In this document: positions 14,157-24,303 of the stretch, piece after piece | How the letters are laid out: every line of letters begins with the position of its first letter | How positions within the stretch are numbered: the first letter of the stretch is position 1 | Origin: Alcaligenaceae bacterium | Lineage (GTDB): Bacteria > Pseudomonadota > Gammaproteobacteria > Burkholderiales > Burkholderiaceae_B | Direction: 5' to 3' | Assembly: GCA_012727555.1 (NCBI GenBank) | Contig: JAAYGT010000060.1 | Location: 1 to 34,929 of the forward strand | Length of the DNA: 34,929 bases | The notes under the pieces: generated by a model | Seen by the model: the letters and a program-made list of their open reading frames with translations, nothing else | Databases searched by the model: none | Told to the model about the DNA's origin: nothing | Program-made: the position numbers and the translations under genes

Positions 14157-17100
14157 TCAGTACGCAACTTCGATGCCGTCGGGACCGGCCCATTCGGTCA
14201 GTTGCTCAAGCAGGGTGTCGGCCATGCGTACCCGCCACTCATCACCCAGACGCACGGAACATTCAAACGTGCCGCGCTGCAACTGCAGTTCGACCGGCAC
14301 ACCTGGAATACCGTTCTCGGGCTCGGCACGGTAAGGGTTCAACAGGCGCTGCAAGGTTTCTGTATTGGCCTGGCCATTCAGCCGAACCCGCAAACACTGC
14401 GCACGGGCTTCCCGTGCCAGTTGCAGATCGTAGATGACATCGGCTGAAACCCGCAAACCACCGGAGAAATCATCGTTGCTGACACGCCCCTGCATGATGA
14501 CCAGACGATCTTCTTTCAAACGATTTTTATGCTGTTCGTAAAGTTCGTTGAAAATGGCCACTTCGAACTGGGCAGAGCCGTCGTCGAGCATGGCATAGAG
14601 CATTTTGCCACGCCGGGTCATTTTGGGCCGCAGGGCAGACAACACGCCGGCAAACCACTGGTTCGAGCGTGCCGGTTGCAGCCGTGCCAGGGGCTGAGGC
14701 GCAAACCGGCGGACTTCATCGCGCCAGGCATCGAATAAATGCCCGCTGAAATAGAAACCCAGGGCCGCTTTTTCTTCACGCAGACGCTCTTCGAGGGTCC
14801 AGGGTACAACCCGGGCCAATTCACCGGCAACAATATCGCCGGCGTCATCATCGAACAAGGAGACTTGGTTGGCACTGCGTTCAGCCTGCTCGGCGGCTTC
14901 GATGGCACTGCTGATCGTGGCCAGCAAGGCCGCCCGGTTTTCTTCCAGGGTGTCGAAGGCACCGGCACGAATGAGGGCTTCAATGGTGCGCCGGTTGACT
15001 GTGTGGCGGTCAACCCGGCGGCAGAAGTCGAACAGGCTGGTGAAGGGCCCGCCCTGGGAGCGGGCACGGATGATTTCCTCGACGGCCGCCTGACCCGTAC
15101 CCTTGACGGCACCCAGACCGTAGCGAATGGTGCGCGGCGGCCAGCCCTTGGCCACGTGTTCGTCTCGCACAGGCTCGAAACGGTAGCCAGACTGATTGAC
15201 ATCCGGTGGCAGAACCGCCACCTTGTTGAGCAGACAATCTTTCCAGAATATCTGAACCTTGTCGGTATCGTCCATATCGGACGACAGGGTGGCCGCCAGA
15301 AATTCTGCCGGATGATAGGCCTTGAGCCAGGCGGTGTGATAGGCGATCAGCGCGTACGCGGCCGAGTGACTCTTGTTGAAGCCATAGCCCGCAAACTTTT
15401 CCATGAGGTCGAAAAGCTTCACGGCCAGATCGGCATCGTAGCCTTTCTCGACCGCACCCTTTTCAAAGATTTCCCGGTGCTTGGCCATTTCCTCGGGCTT
15501 TTTCTTGCCCATGGCGCGGCGCAGAAGATCGGCGCCACCCAGGGTGTAGCCGCCGATGATCTGGGAAATGAGCATCACCTGTTCCTGGTAGACGATCACC
15601 CCATAGGTGCTCTTGAGTACCGGCTCCAGGTCGGGATGGAAGTAGTCAACCTCGGCACGCCCATGCTTGCGATCCACGAAGTCGACCACCATCCCGGATT
15701 CCAGCGGCCCGGGACGATACAGGGCCAGCATGGCGATGATGTCTTCAAAGGTGTTGGGCTTGAGGCTCTTGAGGAGTTCCTTCATGCCACGCGATTCCAG
15801 CTGGAACACGGCCGTGGTGTTGCCTTCGCTGAGCAGGCGGTAGGCCTGAAGATCGTCAAGCGGCAAGGCCATCAGGTCGAAGTCGCGCTGGGCCTCGTTG
15901 AACTCGCGCACGTAACGGACGGCCCAATCGAGAATGGTCAGGTTGCGCAAGCCCAGGAAGTCGAATTTAACCAGCCCGGCGGCTTCGACGTCGTCTTTGT
16001 CGTACTGCGAGACCGCGTTGGTATCGGTACCGGGCTGGCAGTAGAGCGGGCAGAAATCGGTCAGTTTGCCCGGTGCGATCAGCACGCCCCCCGCGTGCAT
16101 GCCGATGTTGCGTGTCAGGCCTTCCAGCGGGCGTGCCAGATCAACCAGGGCACGCACCTCTTCATCGGTTTCGTAGCGTTCCTTGAAAGCAGGTTCTTCG
16201 GCCAGGGCGCGGTCAAGCGACCAGGGATCGGCCGGGCTGAAGGGAATGAGTTTCGACAAGCCATCGCACAGCGAATAGGGCATTTCCAGCACGCGGCCGA
16301 CATCACGAACCACCGCCTTGGCCCCCAGGGTACCGAAGGTGGCAATCTGGCTGACGGCTTCCTTGCCATACTTCTGTTTGACGTAATCGATGACGCGTTC
16401 GCGGTTGTCCTGGCAGAAATCGATATCGAAGTCGGGCATGGACACCCGTTCGGGATTCAGGAAGCGTTCGAACAGCAAGTCGTAGCGAATGGGATCAAGA
16501 TCGGTAATGCCCAGCGCATAGGCCACCAGCGAACCGGCTCCCGAACCACGGCCCGGCCCGACGGGCACGCCATTGTTCTTGCCCCAGTTGATGAAGTCGG
16601 CAACGATCAGGAAGTAACCCGGGAACCCCATGCCGATAATGGTCTTGCATTCCCATTGCAGACGTTCAGTGTACTGGGGATAATGTTTGCGGCGCTCGGT
16701 TTCATCGGGAAACAACTGCTTCATGCGCACTGCCAGCCCTTCTTCGGCCAGTTGCACCAGGTAGTCGTCAAGGGTCACGCCTTCGGGCGTGGGGAAGTTC
16801 GGCAGACGCGGCTTGCCGAGATCGAGCGTGAGGTTGCAGCGCCGGGCAATTTCCACACTGTTGGCCAGCGCAGAGGGTACGTCGGCAAAGCGTTCAGCCA
16901 TTTCCTGCGAACTGAGCAGGTACTGTTCTTCGGTGAATCGGCGCACCCGCCGGGCATTGCCCAGCTGTTCGCCCTCGGCAATGCAGACCCGTGCCTCGTG
17001 CGCGCGGAAATCAGTGCGCTCAAGAAACTGCACCGGATGCGTTGCCACCACGGGAAGATCAAGCGACACGGCCAGTTGCAGGGCCTGTTGCACATAGGCT

Positions 17101-17648
17101 TCATCGTCTTCGTGACCGCTGCGCTGCAGTTCAATGTAATAGGCATTGGGCAAGGCTTTGGCCCAGACAGTCGCCAAAGCCTGGGCCTGGGCCATTTTCC
17201 CGGCCATGAGCAAGGCGCCGACATCACCGGCCCGCCCGCCCGAAAGCACAATCAGCCCCTCGGCCTGGCGGATCCAGTCGGGATGGATTTCAGCACGACT
17301 GCGGTATTGATTGTGCAACCAGGCCCGCGACAAAAGGTCACACAAGGCCAGATAGCCTTGGTGATTGGCGGCCAGCAGCAGCACCCGGTGCGGCTTGTCG
17401 CGGTCTTCATCGTTCTGCAACCAGACATCGCAACCGGCAACCGGTTTGATACCCGCCCCGCGTGCCGCCTTGTAAAACTTGATCAGACCGAAGAGATTGC
17501 TCAGGTCAGTGAGTGCGAGCGCAGGCTGGCCAAAAGAGGCCGCCTTCTTCACGAGCGCCGAAATACGGCCGATACCGTCAACGACCGAAAATTCGGAGTG
17601 GACGCGCAAATGGACAAAAGGCGGGGTTGGTGCGGTGTTTTCGTTCAT
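14157..17648 (-). CDS. dnaE: DNA polymerase III alpha subunit (replicative polymerase)
   Basis: The 1163-residue catalytic subunit of the replicative C-family polymerase, the length expected for proteobacterial DnaE. The N-terminal PHP domain starts HLRVHSEFSVVDG (H13, H17). The palm carries the metal-binding aspartates D406 and D408 in PDFDIDF and D563 in VKFDFLGL, matching E. coli D401, D403 and D555. GPGRGSGAGSLVAYALGI, HAGGVLIAPG and GYGFNKSHSAAYALIAY are typical polymerase-core segments. The OB-fold and tau-binding region forms the C-terminus. The ATG at 17648 (MNENTAPTPPFVHLRVH) is the family start. The open frame extends upstream into hrpA but that part is not DnaE-like. It lies 13 nt after the hrpA stop and 22 nt before a GT4 gene, so cotranscription with both is likely. 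Confidence 0.97.
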   Translation of the reverse strand: MNENTAPTPPFVHLRVHSEFSVVDGIGRISALVKKAASFGQPALALTDLSNLFGLIKFYKAARGAGIKPVAGCDVWLQNDEDRDKPHRVLLLAANHQGYLALCDLLSRAWLHNQYRSRAEIHPDWIRQAEGLIVLSGGRAGDVGALLMAGKMAQAQALATVWAKALPNAYYIELQRSGHEDDEAYVQQALQLAVSLDLPVVATHPVQFLERTDFRAHEARVCIAEGEQLGNARRVRRFTEEQYLLSSQEMAERFADVPSALANSVEIARRCNLTLDLGKPRLPNFPTPEGVTLDDYLVQLAEEGLAVRMKQLFPDETERRKHYPQYTERLQWECKTIIGMGFPGYFLIVADFINWGKNNGVPVGPGRGSGAGSLVAYALGITDLDPIRYDLLFERFLNPERVSMPDFDIDFCQDNRERVIDYVKQKYGKEAVSQIATFGTLGAKAVVRDVGRVLEMPYSLCDGLSKLIPFSPADPWSLDRALAEEPAFKERYETDEEVRALVDLARPLEGLTRNIGMHAGGVLIAPGKLTDFCPLYCQPGTDTNAVSQYDKDDVEAAGLVKFDFLGLRNLTILDWAVRYVREFNEAQRDFDLMALPLDDLQAYRLLSEGNTTAVFQLESRGMKELLKSLKPNTFEDIIAMLALYRPGPLESGMVVDFVDRKHGRAEVDYFHPDLEPVLKSTYGVIVYQEQVMLISQIIGGYTLGGADLLRRAMGKKKPEEMAKHREIFEKGAVEKGYDADLAVKLFDLMEKFAGYGFNKSHSAAYALIAYHTAWLKAYHPAEFLAATLSSDMDDTDKVQIFWKDCLLNKVAVLPPDVNQSGYRFEPVRDEHVAKGWPPRTIRYGLGAVKGTGQAAVEEIIRARSQGGPFTSLFDFCRRVDRHTVNRRTIEALIRAGAFDTLEENRAALLATISSAIEAAEQAERSANQVSLFDDDAGDIVAGELARVVPWTLEERLREEKAALGFYFSGHLFDAWRDEVRRFAPQPLARLQPARSNQWFAGVLSALRPKMTRRGKMLYAMLDDGSAQFEVAIFNELYEQHKNRLKEDRLVIMQGRVSNDDFSGGLRVSADVIYDLQLAREARAQCLRVRLNGQANTETLQRLLNPYRAEPENGIPGVPVELQLQRGTFECSVRLGDEWRVRMADTLLEQLTEWAGPDGIEVAY

Positions 17649-17661
17649 GGCGGGATTGTAC

Positions 17662-20600
17662 TCAACGCTGCATGGCCTCCCATGCCTTTTGCAGTCGCTT
17701 GACCGACACGGGCATGGGCGTACGCAGTTCCTGGGCAAACAGGGCCACCCGCAACTCTTCGAGCAGCCAGCGGAAGTCGTCAAGGCGGGCATCACGCGCC
17801 CCCTTGAGCGCCGACAAAGCACGCTGATACTGCACCAGCAAGGGTGCCATGTCCGCCATCAGGCGGGCGTCACGGGGCGGATCACTACGGAGTTTTTCAA
17901 TACGCACCTGGGCGGCCTTGAGGTAGCGCGGGAAATGTCCCAGCTGCACATAGGGGGTATCGCGCAGGAACCAGCGGTGCACCAGACCAACCTGCTGCTT
18001 CATGAGGTCGGCATAGGTGGCCGCGTGCGGCTTGGCCTGCGGCAATTTTTTCTGCAAGGCCGCCCATTCCGTCAGGATGGTGCCAGCCAGACGGGCGACT
18101 TCCTGAGCCAGCAAACCCAGCCTTCCCTTGCCTTCTGTACGCCGTTGCTCAAACTGCTCGCGGTTGACCGGCCAGGGCTCGGCCATGCAGGCGCGGTCGA
18201 TGGCGCAGTCGATGATCTGGTCACGCAATTCTTCCTGGGTGCCCAGGCTGATGAACAACATGGCCATACGGGTGAGGTCGGGCAGGTTTTTTTCCAGAAA
18301 TTTGACCTGATCACGCAGAGCCAGGCGAAAAAGACGCACCAGCCCGGCACGGTGTTCTTCACGTGCCTGTTGCGGATCATCGAACACATCGAGATCGCAA
18401 TGTGTCTGGCGATCAACCAGGGCGGGATAGCCGATGAACGACTGACCCTTGCGTTTGATTTCCATGAGTTCGGGCAGTTCGCCGAACGTCCAGTCTGTAA
18501 TCTGTTCGTGGGACAGCGCCTGGGCCACCTGATCGTCACGTGCCGCTACTTTCTGGAATGAGGCCTGGGCCTGCCGGCCATGCTCGGCTTTGAGCTGATC
18601 CAGGTTGCGACCTCCCGAAAGCATACGCCCATGCTCATCGACCACTTTGAAATTCATGAACAAATGCGCTGGCAGTGTTTCGAGCTTGAAGTCGGTGCGT
18701 TGCGGTCGCACCTTGACCTGCTCCCAGAGATCGGCGATCAGCGCATCGATCAGACTGCGATCCGGATTGGACGCCTGGGTGAACCAGCGTTCGACGAAGC
18801 CGGCCGCATAATCGGGCAACGGCACACAATGCCGCCGCATTTTCTGGGGCAACGATTTCAGCAGCAGATGCGTTTTTTCCTTGAGCATACCGGGCACCAG
18901 CCACTCGCACCGCTGCGCGTCGATCTGGTTCAGGGCAAACAAGGGAACAGTCAGCGTGACACCATCGCGCACTGATCCCGGCTCGAAATGGTAGTCGAGC
19001 GCCATGGTCACACCCTGCCACTCCACCTGCCGGGGAAAGACATCGGTGGTCACCCCGGCGGCATCGTGACGCATCAGATCGTCACGACGCAGCACCAGCG
19101 CGGCCGCTTGCGCAGGATCGAGCGTTTTGTACCAGCGCTCAAGGGTGGCGGTCTGGTAAACGTGTGCAGGAATCAGTTTGTCGTAGAAGGCATAGATCAA
19201 CGCATCGTCAACCAGAATGTCAGGTCGGCGCGTCTGGTGCTCCAGCTTTTCGATGGATGCGATCAAATGCCGGTTGGCGTTCAGAAAGGGCAGCGCGCTG
19301 TTGATTTCGCCACTGACCAGGGCATCGCGAATGAAGATTTCACGTGCATGAACAGGTTCGATCTTGCCAAAATGCACCCTGCGACCGGTGTACACCGGCA
19401 GACCATACAGTGTGCCCTTTTCATTGGCGATCACCTGGCCAGCCTTTTTCTCCCAGCGTGGATCCGTCCAGGTTTTCCGGATCAGGTGTGCCCCGGCACG
19501 TTCGATCCAGCCGGGCTCGATACGCGCCACGCAGCGGGCATACAAACGGGTGGTTTCAACCAGTTCGGCCGCCATGATCCAGCGCCCGGCCTTCTTGACC
19601 ATGCGCGAACCCGGATGCACAAGAAAACGGATATCGCGTGCGCCCTGGTACAACGCGGACTCTTCACTTTTCAGGCCAATATTTCCCAGCAAACCGGCCA
19701 GCAAGGCGCTGTGCAGTTGTTCATAGGTGGCTTCAAGCGTGTTCACGCGCCAGCCCTGCTCGCCGACCAGAGCGGCCAGTTGGCCATGAATATCGTGCCA
19801 CTCGCGCAAGCGCAAAGGTGACAGAAAATTCTTGCGCAGCAACGCCACCAGTTTGCGCTGTGAACCCTTGTGCTGCACCTGCTCGTTGTACCAGGCCCAC
19901 AGCTTCAGATACGACACGAATTCCGATTTGTCATCGTTGAACTTGCCATGGGCAGAATCGGCCGCATCACGCTCCTGCATGGGCCGATCGCGGGGATCCT
20001 GAACCGACAAGGCGGAAGCGATGATCAGCACCTCGGCCAGACACTGCTGGTCGCGAGCGGCAAGAATCATGCGCGCCAGGCGCGGATCAATGGGCAGTCT
20101 GGCCAGTTCCTTGCCGATGGGGGTCAGAAGACGCTCGTCGTCAATGGCACCGAGCTCCTGCAGCATATGGTAGCCATCAGCAACGGCACGCCCGGACGGA
20201 GCATCAACAAACGGAAATTCTTCAATATCGTTCAGGCGCAAGGCCTTCATGCGCAAAATGACCGACGCCAGCGAGGAACGCAATACTTCCGGATCGGTGA
20301 AAGCGGTGCGACGGGCGAAATCGGTTTCGTCGTACAGACGAATACAGACACCTGGCCCGATACGCCCGCAACGCCCGGCACGCTGGTTGGCCGATGCCTG
20401 GCTGACCGGCTCGATGCGCAGCTGCTCAACCTTGTTGCGCCATGAGTAACGCTTCACCCGGGCAAGACCACTGTCAACCACAAACCGGATACCCGGCACA
20501 GTGAGCGATGTTTCAGCCACATTGGTGGCCAGCACGATACGACGCTGATTGGTCTGAGGCCGGAAAATGCGTTCCTGTTCAGCCTGGGACAGACGGGCAT

Positions 20601-21630
20601 ACAAAGGCAGGATCTCGGCCCCGGGCGGGTGATGCTTGCGCAAGCCCTCAGCCGCTTCGCGGATTTCACGCTCCCCGGGCAAAAACACCAGCACATCACC
20701 CGGACCAAGCCGGGCACATTCATCCACCGCTTCGACCACGGCATCGATCAGGTCGCGCTCTTCATCGCGTTCGGAACGACGTGCATCGTCCGCCTCGGCA
20801 TCGTTGAGATCAGGGCGCACAGGACGGTAGCGGATATCGACCGGATACAGGCGGCCCGAGACCTCGACAACCGGTGCCGGTTTGCCGTGCACGGTGAAAT
20901 GCTGTGAAAACCGCTCGGCATCGATGGTGGCCGACGTAATGATGAGTTTGAGGTCGGGGCGGCGCGGCAGCAACTGCAGCAAAAAACCCATCAAAAAGTC
21001 GATATTGAGACTGCGTTCGTGCGCCTCATCGATAATGATGGTGTCGTAACGGCGCAGTAAAGGATCGCGCTGGGATTCAGCCAGCAAGATACCGTCGGTC
21101 ATGAGCTTGATGGCTGTATTGCCACTGCTACGCTCGTTGAAACGGATCTGGTAACCCACCCAGTCACCCAGTTCGGTGTTCAGCTCTTGTGCAATTCGCC
21201 GTGCCACCGAGGTGGCCGCCAGGCGACGCGGCTGCGTATGCCCGATCATGCCTTTCAGGCCACGCCCCAGTTCAAGGCAGATTTTCGGCAACTGGGTGGT
21301 TTTACCCGAACCGGTTTCGCCGCAGACAATCACGACCTGATTCGACTGGATGGCTGTAGCGATGTCCTGGCGTCGGGCACTGACCGGCAGATCATCAGGG
21401 TAGGTGATGACCGGAGGCACACGCGCAACGACAGGATGCGAAACGCAAGACGATTGGCGCTGACCCCGTGCGGCCGGGGTGTCTGAAGCGGCCGGGGACG
21501 GCCCTTGAGCCGGCTTGACCGACGAAGGTGGTGTGGCCATTGCTGCATACGGTGCAGGCATTGCGGCTGTTGCTGTGTCGATCCTGCTGGAACGCGAACC
21601 GATTGAGTGTTTTTTTCTGGAATCAGGCAT
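17662..21630 (-). CDS. hrpA: ATP-dependent RNA helicase HrpA (DEAH box)
   Basis: A large DEAH-box helicase of about 1322 residues, close to E. coli HrpA (1300). It acts in the cytoplasm on mRNA processing and, in E. coli, on stalled ribosomes. Helicase motifs in order: GETGSGKT (104-111, K110), DEAHERS (from D201), SATIDAERF, the RecA-2 segment TNVAETSLTVPG, and QRAGRCGRIGPG. The winged-helix, ratchet and OB regions and the long HrpA-specific C-terminal half follow. The start is uncertain. ATG at 21630 (MPDSRKKHS) is chosen because a minus-strand TATAAT at 21664-21659 would make the ATG at 21660 lie on the promoter. The N-terminal 90 residues are low-complexity and Ala/Pro/Ser-rich. It is the first gene of the unit that continues into dnaE. 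Confidence 0.94.
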   Translation of the reverse strand: MPDSRKKHSIGSRSSRIDTATAAMPAPYAAMATPPSSVKPAQGPSPAASDTPAARGQRQSSCVSHPVVARVPPVITYPDDLPVSARRQDIATAIQSNQVVIVCGETGSGKTTQLPKICLELGRGLKGMIGHTQPRRLAATSVARRIAQELNTELGDWVGYQIRFNERSSGNTAIKLMTDGILLAESQRDPLLRRYDTIIIDEAHERSLNIDFLMGFLLQLLPRRPDLKLIITSATIDAERFSQHFTVHGKPAPVVEVSGRLYPVDIRYRPVRPDLNDAEADDARRSERDEERDLIDAVVEAVDECARLGPGDVLVFLPGEREIREAAEGLRKHHPPGAEILPLYARLSQAEQERIFRPQTNQRRIVLATNVAETSLTVPGIRFVVDSGLARVKRYSWRNKVEQLRIEPVSQASANQRAGRCGRIGPGVCIRLYDETDFARRTAFTDPEVLRSSLASVILRMKALRLNDIEEFPFVDAPSGRAVADGYHMLQELGAIDDERLLTPIGKELARLPIDPRLARMILAARDQQCLAEVLIIASALSVQDPRDRPMQERDAADSAHGKFNDDKSEFVSYLKLWAWYNEQVQHKGSQRKLVALLRKNFLSPLRLREWHDIHGQLAALVGEQGWRVNTLEATYEQLHSALLAGLLGNIGLKSEESALYQGARDIRFLVHPGSRMVKKAGRWIMAAELVETTRLYARCVARIEPGWIERAGAHLIRKTWTDPRWEKKAGQVIANEKGTLYGLPVYTGRRVHFGKIEPVHAREIFIRDALVSGEINSALPFLNANRHLIASIEKLEHQTRRPDILVDDALIYAFYDKLIPAHVYQTATLERWYKTLDPAQAAALVLRRDDLMRHDAAGVTTDVFPRQVEWQGVTMALDYHFEPGSVRDGVTLTVPLFALNQIDAQRCEWLVPGMLKEKTHLLLKSLPQKMRRHCVPLPDYAAGFVERWFTQASNPDRSLIDALIADLWEQVKVRPQRTDFKLETLPAHLFMNFKVVDEHGRMLSGGRNLDQLKAEHGRQAQASFQKVAARDDQVAQALSHEQITDWTFGELPELMEIKRKGQSFIGYPALVDRQTHCDLDVFDDPQQAREEHRAGLVRLFRLALRDQVKFLEKNLPDLTRMAMLFISLGTQEELRDQIIDCAIDRACMAEPWPVNREQFEQRRTEGKGRLGLLAQEVARLAGTILTEWAALQKKLPQAKPHAATYADLMKQQVGLVHRWFLRDTPYVQLGHFPRYLKAAQVRIEKLRSDPPRDARLMADMAPLLVQYQRALSALKGARDARLDDFRWLLEELRVALFAQELRTPMPVSVKRLQKAWEAMQR

Positions 21631-21638
21631 GAAACGTC

Positions 21639-21666
21639 TTGGGTGAAAACAGTCCGTCATTATAAT
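21639..21666 (+). promoter_or_regulatory. argA promoter with overlapping divergent hrpA -10
   Basis: A perfect -10 TATAAT (21661-21666) with a partial -35 TTGGGT (21639-21644), 16-nt spacing, lies 42 nt before the argA ATG. The same ATTATAAT sequence gives TATAAT on the minus strand (21664-21659), pointing at hrpA. The two divergent -10 hexamers share four bases, so both promoters could not be bound by polymerase at once. Confidence 0.6.
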
Positions 21667-21707
21667 TTGAGGGTTACCCTTCACTTTTGGCAGGAAGCCC
21701 ACGCACC

Positions 21708-23066
21708 ATGAACACACCGGAACAGGAAACAACTGTCTCTGCCCACGATGCACCGGAATTTGCACCGGCACAATTTGTGCGATGGTTCCGCCAGGTGGCA
21801 CCCTATGTACACGATTTCCGCGGCAAAACCTTCGTGATTGGTTTCGGGGGGGAACTGGTCAGTGATGGCGCCCTGAACACCCTGATCCAGGACCTTTCAC
21901 TGCTTTCGGCACTGGGTGTGAAACTGATCCTTGTACACGGATCACGCCCCCAGGTGAACGAGCAACTGAAACTGAAGGGCTTCGACCAGCAATTCGGCCG
22001 AACCACCGAACCGACCAACCCGGCCGCGCTGGAATGCGCCAAGGAAGCGGCGGGTGAAATTCGCCTGGACATCGAGGCCGCGTTCAGCCAAGGCCTGCCC
22101 AACACCCCCATGTCGCATGCGCAGATACGGGTCATATCGGGCAATTTCGTTACGGCGCGCCCTGTGGGCGTGATCGATGGCGTTGATTACCAGCATTCAG
22201 GCTCGGTGCGCAAAATGGATATCGATGCGATCAAAAGCATCATCAACCAAGGCGCCATTGTACTGCTGTCGCCTTTGGGTTTTTCACCAACAGGCGAAGC
22301 CTTCAACCTGGCCATGGAAGACCTGGCCACCAGTGCCGCCATTGCCTTGCGTGCAGAAAAACTCATTTTCCTGACACAAGACCGTTTCGTGACCGATGAA
22401 CATGGTGCCATCGACACCGAGCTGGCCCGGGCGGATGCCGACCGATTGCTGGCTGGCGGTACGCTTGACGCAGATACCGCCACGTTCCTGAGCCATGCCT
22501 CACGCGCCGTCAAGCGCGGGGTAGCCCGTGCGCATCTGGTGCCTTACACCCTTGACGGCAGTGTGCTGCTTGAGATCTTCACACACGACGGCGTAGGCAC
22601 CATGGTTGTGGAAGACACACTCGATGATCTTCGCCCGGCAACCATGGATGACGTCGGTGCGATTGTGCAACTGATCGAACCTCTGGAAGCCGATGGCACG
22701 CTGGTGCCGCGCGGTCGCGCCGTTATTGAACGTGATGTCGAACGTTTCACTGTCCTTGAGCACGATGGCGTCATTTATGGGTGTGTCGCCGTCATGCCCT
22801 ACCCGGAAGACCAGATGGCCGAAATGGCCTGCCTGATTGTCCACCAGGAATGGCAGGGTTCCGGTGAAGGCGAAATACTGCTGCGACACGCTGAATCACG
22901 TGCGCGCGCCATGGGTGCCCGGCGCATTTTTGTACTGACTACCCGGACATCACACTGGTTCATGAAACGCGGCTTTGTGCCCGGTGGCATCGCCGACCTG
23001 CCCAAAGCGCGCCAGGCCCAGTACAACCACTCACGGCGCAGCCTTATTTTCATCAAACGGCTTTAA
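21708..23066 (+). CDS. argA: N-acetylglutamate synthase (classical ArgA)
   Basis: Catalyses acetyl-CoA + L-glutamate to N-acetylglutamate, the first step of arginine synthesis, and is usually feedback-inhibited by arginine. The 452 residues comprise an N-terminal amino-acid-kinase-like domain (about 25-290; [20 protein letters not shown] at the start, [13 protein letters not shown] at 75-87) that binds arginine. A C-terminal GNAT acetyltransferase domain follows (about 300-445), with the acetyl-CoA loop QGSGEGE (383-389) and SHWFMKRGF. The ATG at 21708 has AGGAAG about 10 nt upstream. An upstream TTG at 21687 is less likely. It is alone on its transcript unless readthrough reaches yggX 104 bp later. 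It is divergent from hrpA. Confidence 0.96.
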   Translation: MNTPEQETTVSAHDAPEFAPAQFVRWFRQVAPYVHDFRGKTFVIGFGGELVSDGALNTLIQDLSLLSALGVKLILVHGSRPQVNEQLKLKGFDQQFGRTTEPTNPAALECAKEAAGEIRLDIEAAFSQGLPNTPMSHAQIRVISGNFVTARPVGVIDGVDYQHSGSVRKMDIDAIKSIINQGAIVLLSPLGFSPTGEAFNLAMEDLATSAAIALRAEKLIFLTQDRFVTDEHGAIDTELARADADRLLAGGTLDADTATFLSHASRAVKRGVARAHLVPYTLDGSVLLEIFTHDGVGTMVVEDTLDDLRPATMDDVGAIVQLIEPLEADGTLVPRGRAVIERDVERFTVLEHDGVIYGCVAVMPYPEDQMAEMACLIVHQEWQGSGEGEILLRHAESRARAMGARRIFVLTTRTSHWFMKRGFVPGGIADLPKARQAQYNHSRRSLIFIKRL

Positions 23067-23170
23067 ATGAACGGTGCCGGTTTCAGGCAGTCTGTCAAAC
23101 ATCAATCATCGAACGGGAAAACCGGCCCCGCTACAATACTTTTTTTCATTCGTCTGAAGGTGATGCGACT

Positions 23171-23443
23171 ATGGCACGCATGGTGAACTGTGTAAAACTC
23201 AAGCACGAGGCCGAGGGCCTTGATTTCCCGCCCTACCCAGGTGAACTGGGTGTGCGTATCTGGCAAAGCATTTCAAAAGAAGCCTGGGCACGCTGGATGG
23301 AGATCCAGACGCGTCTGGTCAACGAAAACCGCCTGAATCTGGCCGATGCGCGCGCCCGCAAGTATCTGGCCCAGCAAATGGAAATGTTCCTGTTCGAAGA
23401 CGGCGATGTAGAGGCACAAGGTTACGTACCACCAAGCGCCTGA
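23171..23443 (+). CDS. yggX: Fe(2+)-trafficking / oxidative damage protection protein
   Basis: A 90-residue YggX-family protein, the standard length. It starts with [21 protein letters not shown], in which C7 is the conserved cysteine, and contains the segments [17 protein letters not shown] and [14 protein letters not shown]. In enteric bacteria it protects Fe-S enzymes against superoxide and has been proposed to traffic Fe(II) in the cytoplasm. AAGGTG lies about 8 nt before the ATG. A TACAAT at 23132-23137 could be the -10 of its own promoter, with a weak -35. A GC-rich hairpin terminator follows at 23454-23477. It is convergent with phoU. Confidence 0.96.
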   Translation: MARMVNCVKLKHEAEGLDFPPYPGELGVRIWQSISKEAWARWMEIQTRLVNENRLNLADARARKYLAQQMEMFLFEDGDVEAQGYVPPSA

Positions 23444-23453
23444 CACAACGCAC

Positions 23454-23477
23454 AACGCCCGGCCAAGGCCGGGCGTT
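23454..23477. terminator. Bidirectional GC-rich hairpin between yggX and phoU
   Basis: AACGCCCGGCC (23454-23464) is perfectly complementary to GGCCGGGCGTT (23467-23477), an 11-bp stem with a minimal loop, placed between the two convergent stop codons. There is no long T-run on either side, but position and stability fit a shared terminator. Confidence 0.8.
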
Positions 23478-23499
23478 CGGAAACCGCACTGGTAAAAAA

Positions 23500-24234
23500 T
23501 CAGGCGTCGGAATCCTCACCTTCAGGCACGGGTTCTTCACCGCGAGCAACACGCTCGGTATTCTTGACACCGGTATGGCGAACGTCATCGCCTGACACCA
23601 GATAAATGACACGTTCCGCCATGTTCTTGGCATGATCACCGATACGTTCCAGGGCACGTGCAATGAATACCAGTTCAATCGATGAAGAAATGGTGCGCGG
23701 GTCTTCGATCATGTAGGTGACCACCTGACGCAGCGTGGCTTTCCATTCTTTATCAACTTCTTTATCCGTACGAACCACTTGGGCGGCAAGCACCGTATCA
23801 CGGCGAGCCAGCGCATCAAGTGCCTGACGCAGCATGTCGGCCACAAAATTGCCCATATGACGCAACTGCACCACGGGTTCGAAGCGTGCATTGGCTTCGT
23901 AAAGACGGCGCGATGTTTTGGCGATTTTCTCGGCTTCATCGCCACAGCGCTCCATGTCGGTGAGCATTTTCGATACCGACATGAGCAGGCGAAGATCGCC
24001 GGCAGCCGGTTGGTTGCGTGCGATCAGCAGGTTGACACGCTCATCGATTTCGACCTCGAGCGAGTTGACCATTTTTTCGTAGTCGCGGACACGCTCGACA
24101 AGATCAAGATTGCCGGATGCCAGAACCTCGATGCTGTCACGGATCATGGACTCAACCAGACCACCCATTTGAAAAAACAGTGAACGCGCCGTTTCGAGGT
24201 CGGCATTGAATTGCTTGTTGGTGTGCTCTGTCAT
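23500..24234 (-). CDS. phoU: Phosphate-signalling regulator PhoU
   Basis: A 244-residue all-helical protein with two PhoU repeats (E. coli PhoU is 241). Each repeat carries acidic metal-binding clusters, visible as DMERCGDEAEKIAK in the first and ALERIGDHAKNMAERV in the second. It acts at the inner membrane between the Pst phosphate transporter and the PhoR kinase, repressing the Pho response when phosphate is plentiful. The ATG has GAAGG 6 nt upstream. No pst or phoBR genes are beside it here, so it is separated from its usual partners. The acidic C-terminal tail (EEPVPEGEDSDA) is not part of the fold. It is followed by a shared terminator with yggX, and its 5' side is 69 nt from the rpiA stop. 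Confidence 0.96.
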   Translation of the reverse strand: MTEHTNKQFNADLETARSLFFQMGGLVESMIRDSIEVLASGNLDLVERVRDYEKMVNSLEVEIDERVNLLIARNQPAAGDLRLLMSVSKMLTDMERCGDEAEKIAKTSRRLYEANARFEPVVQLRHMGNFVADMLRQALDALARRDTVLAAQVVRTDKEVDKEWKATLRQVVTYMIEDPRTISSSIELVFIARALERIGDHAKNMAERVIYLVSGDDVRHTGVKNTERVARGEEPVPEGEDSDA

Positions 24235-24303
24235 GGTGGCCTTCAGGGAACAATAGTGACGGATTACAAGCTTAACAGTCGATTATTGCCGGAATATGAC
24301 AGA

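Noticed and set aside
14739-17702. 987-codon open frame on the plus strand opposite dnaE
   Set aside because: It is antisense to a well-supported polymerase gene and arises from its high-G+C codon usage. Its translation shows no domain or sensible composition.
17649-17822. 58-residue upstream extension of DnaE
   Set aside because: It overlaps the end of hrpA in another frame, is Cys/Arg-rich and not DnaE-like. MNENTAPTPPFVHLRVH is the family N-terminus.
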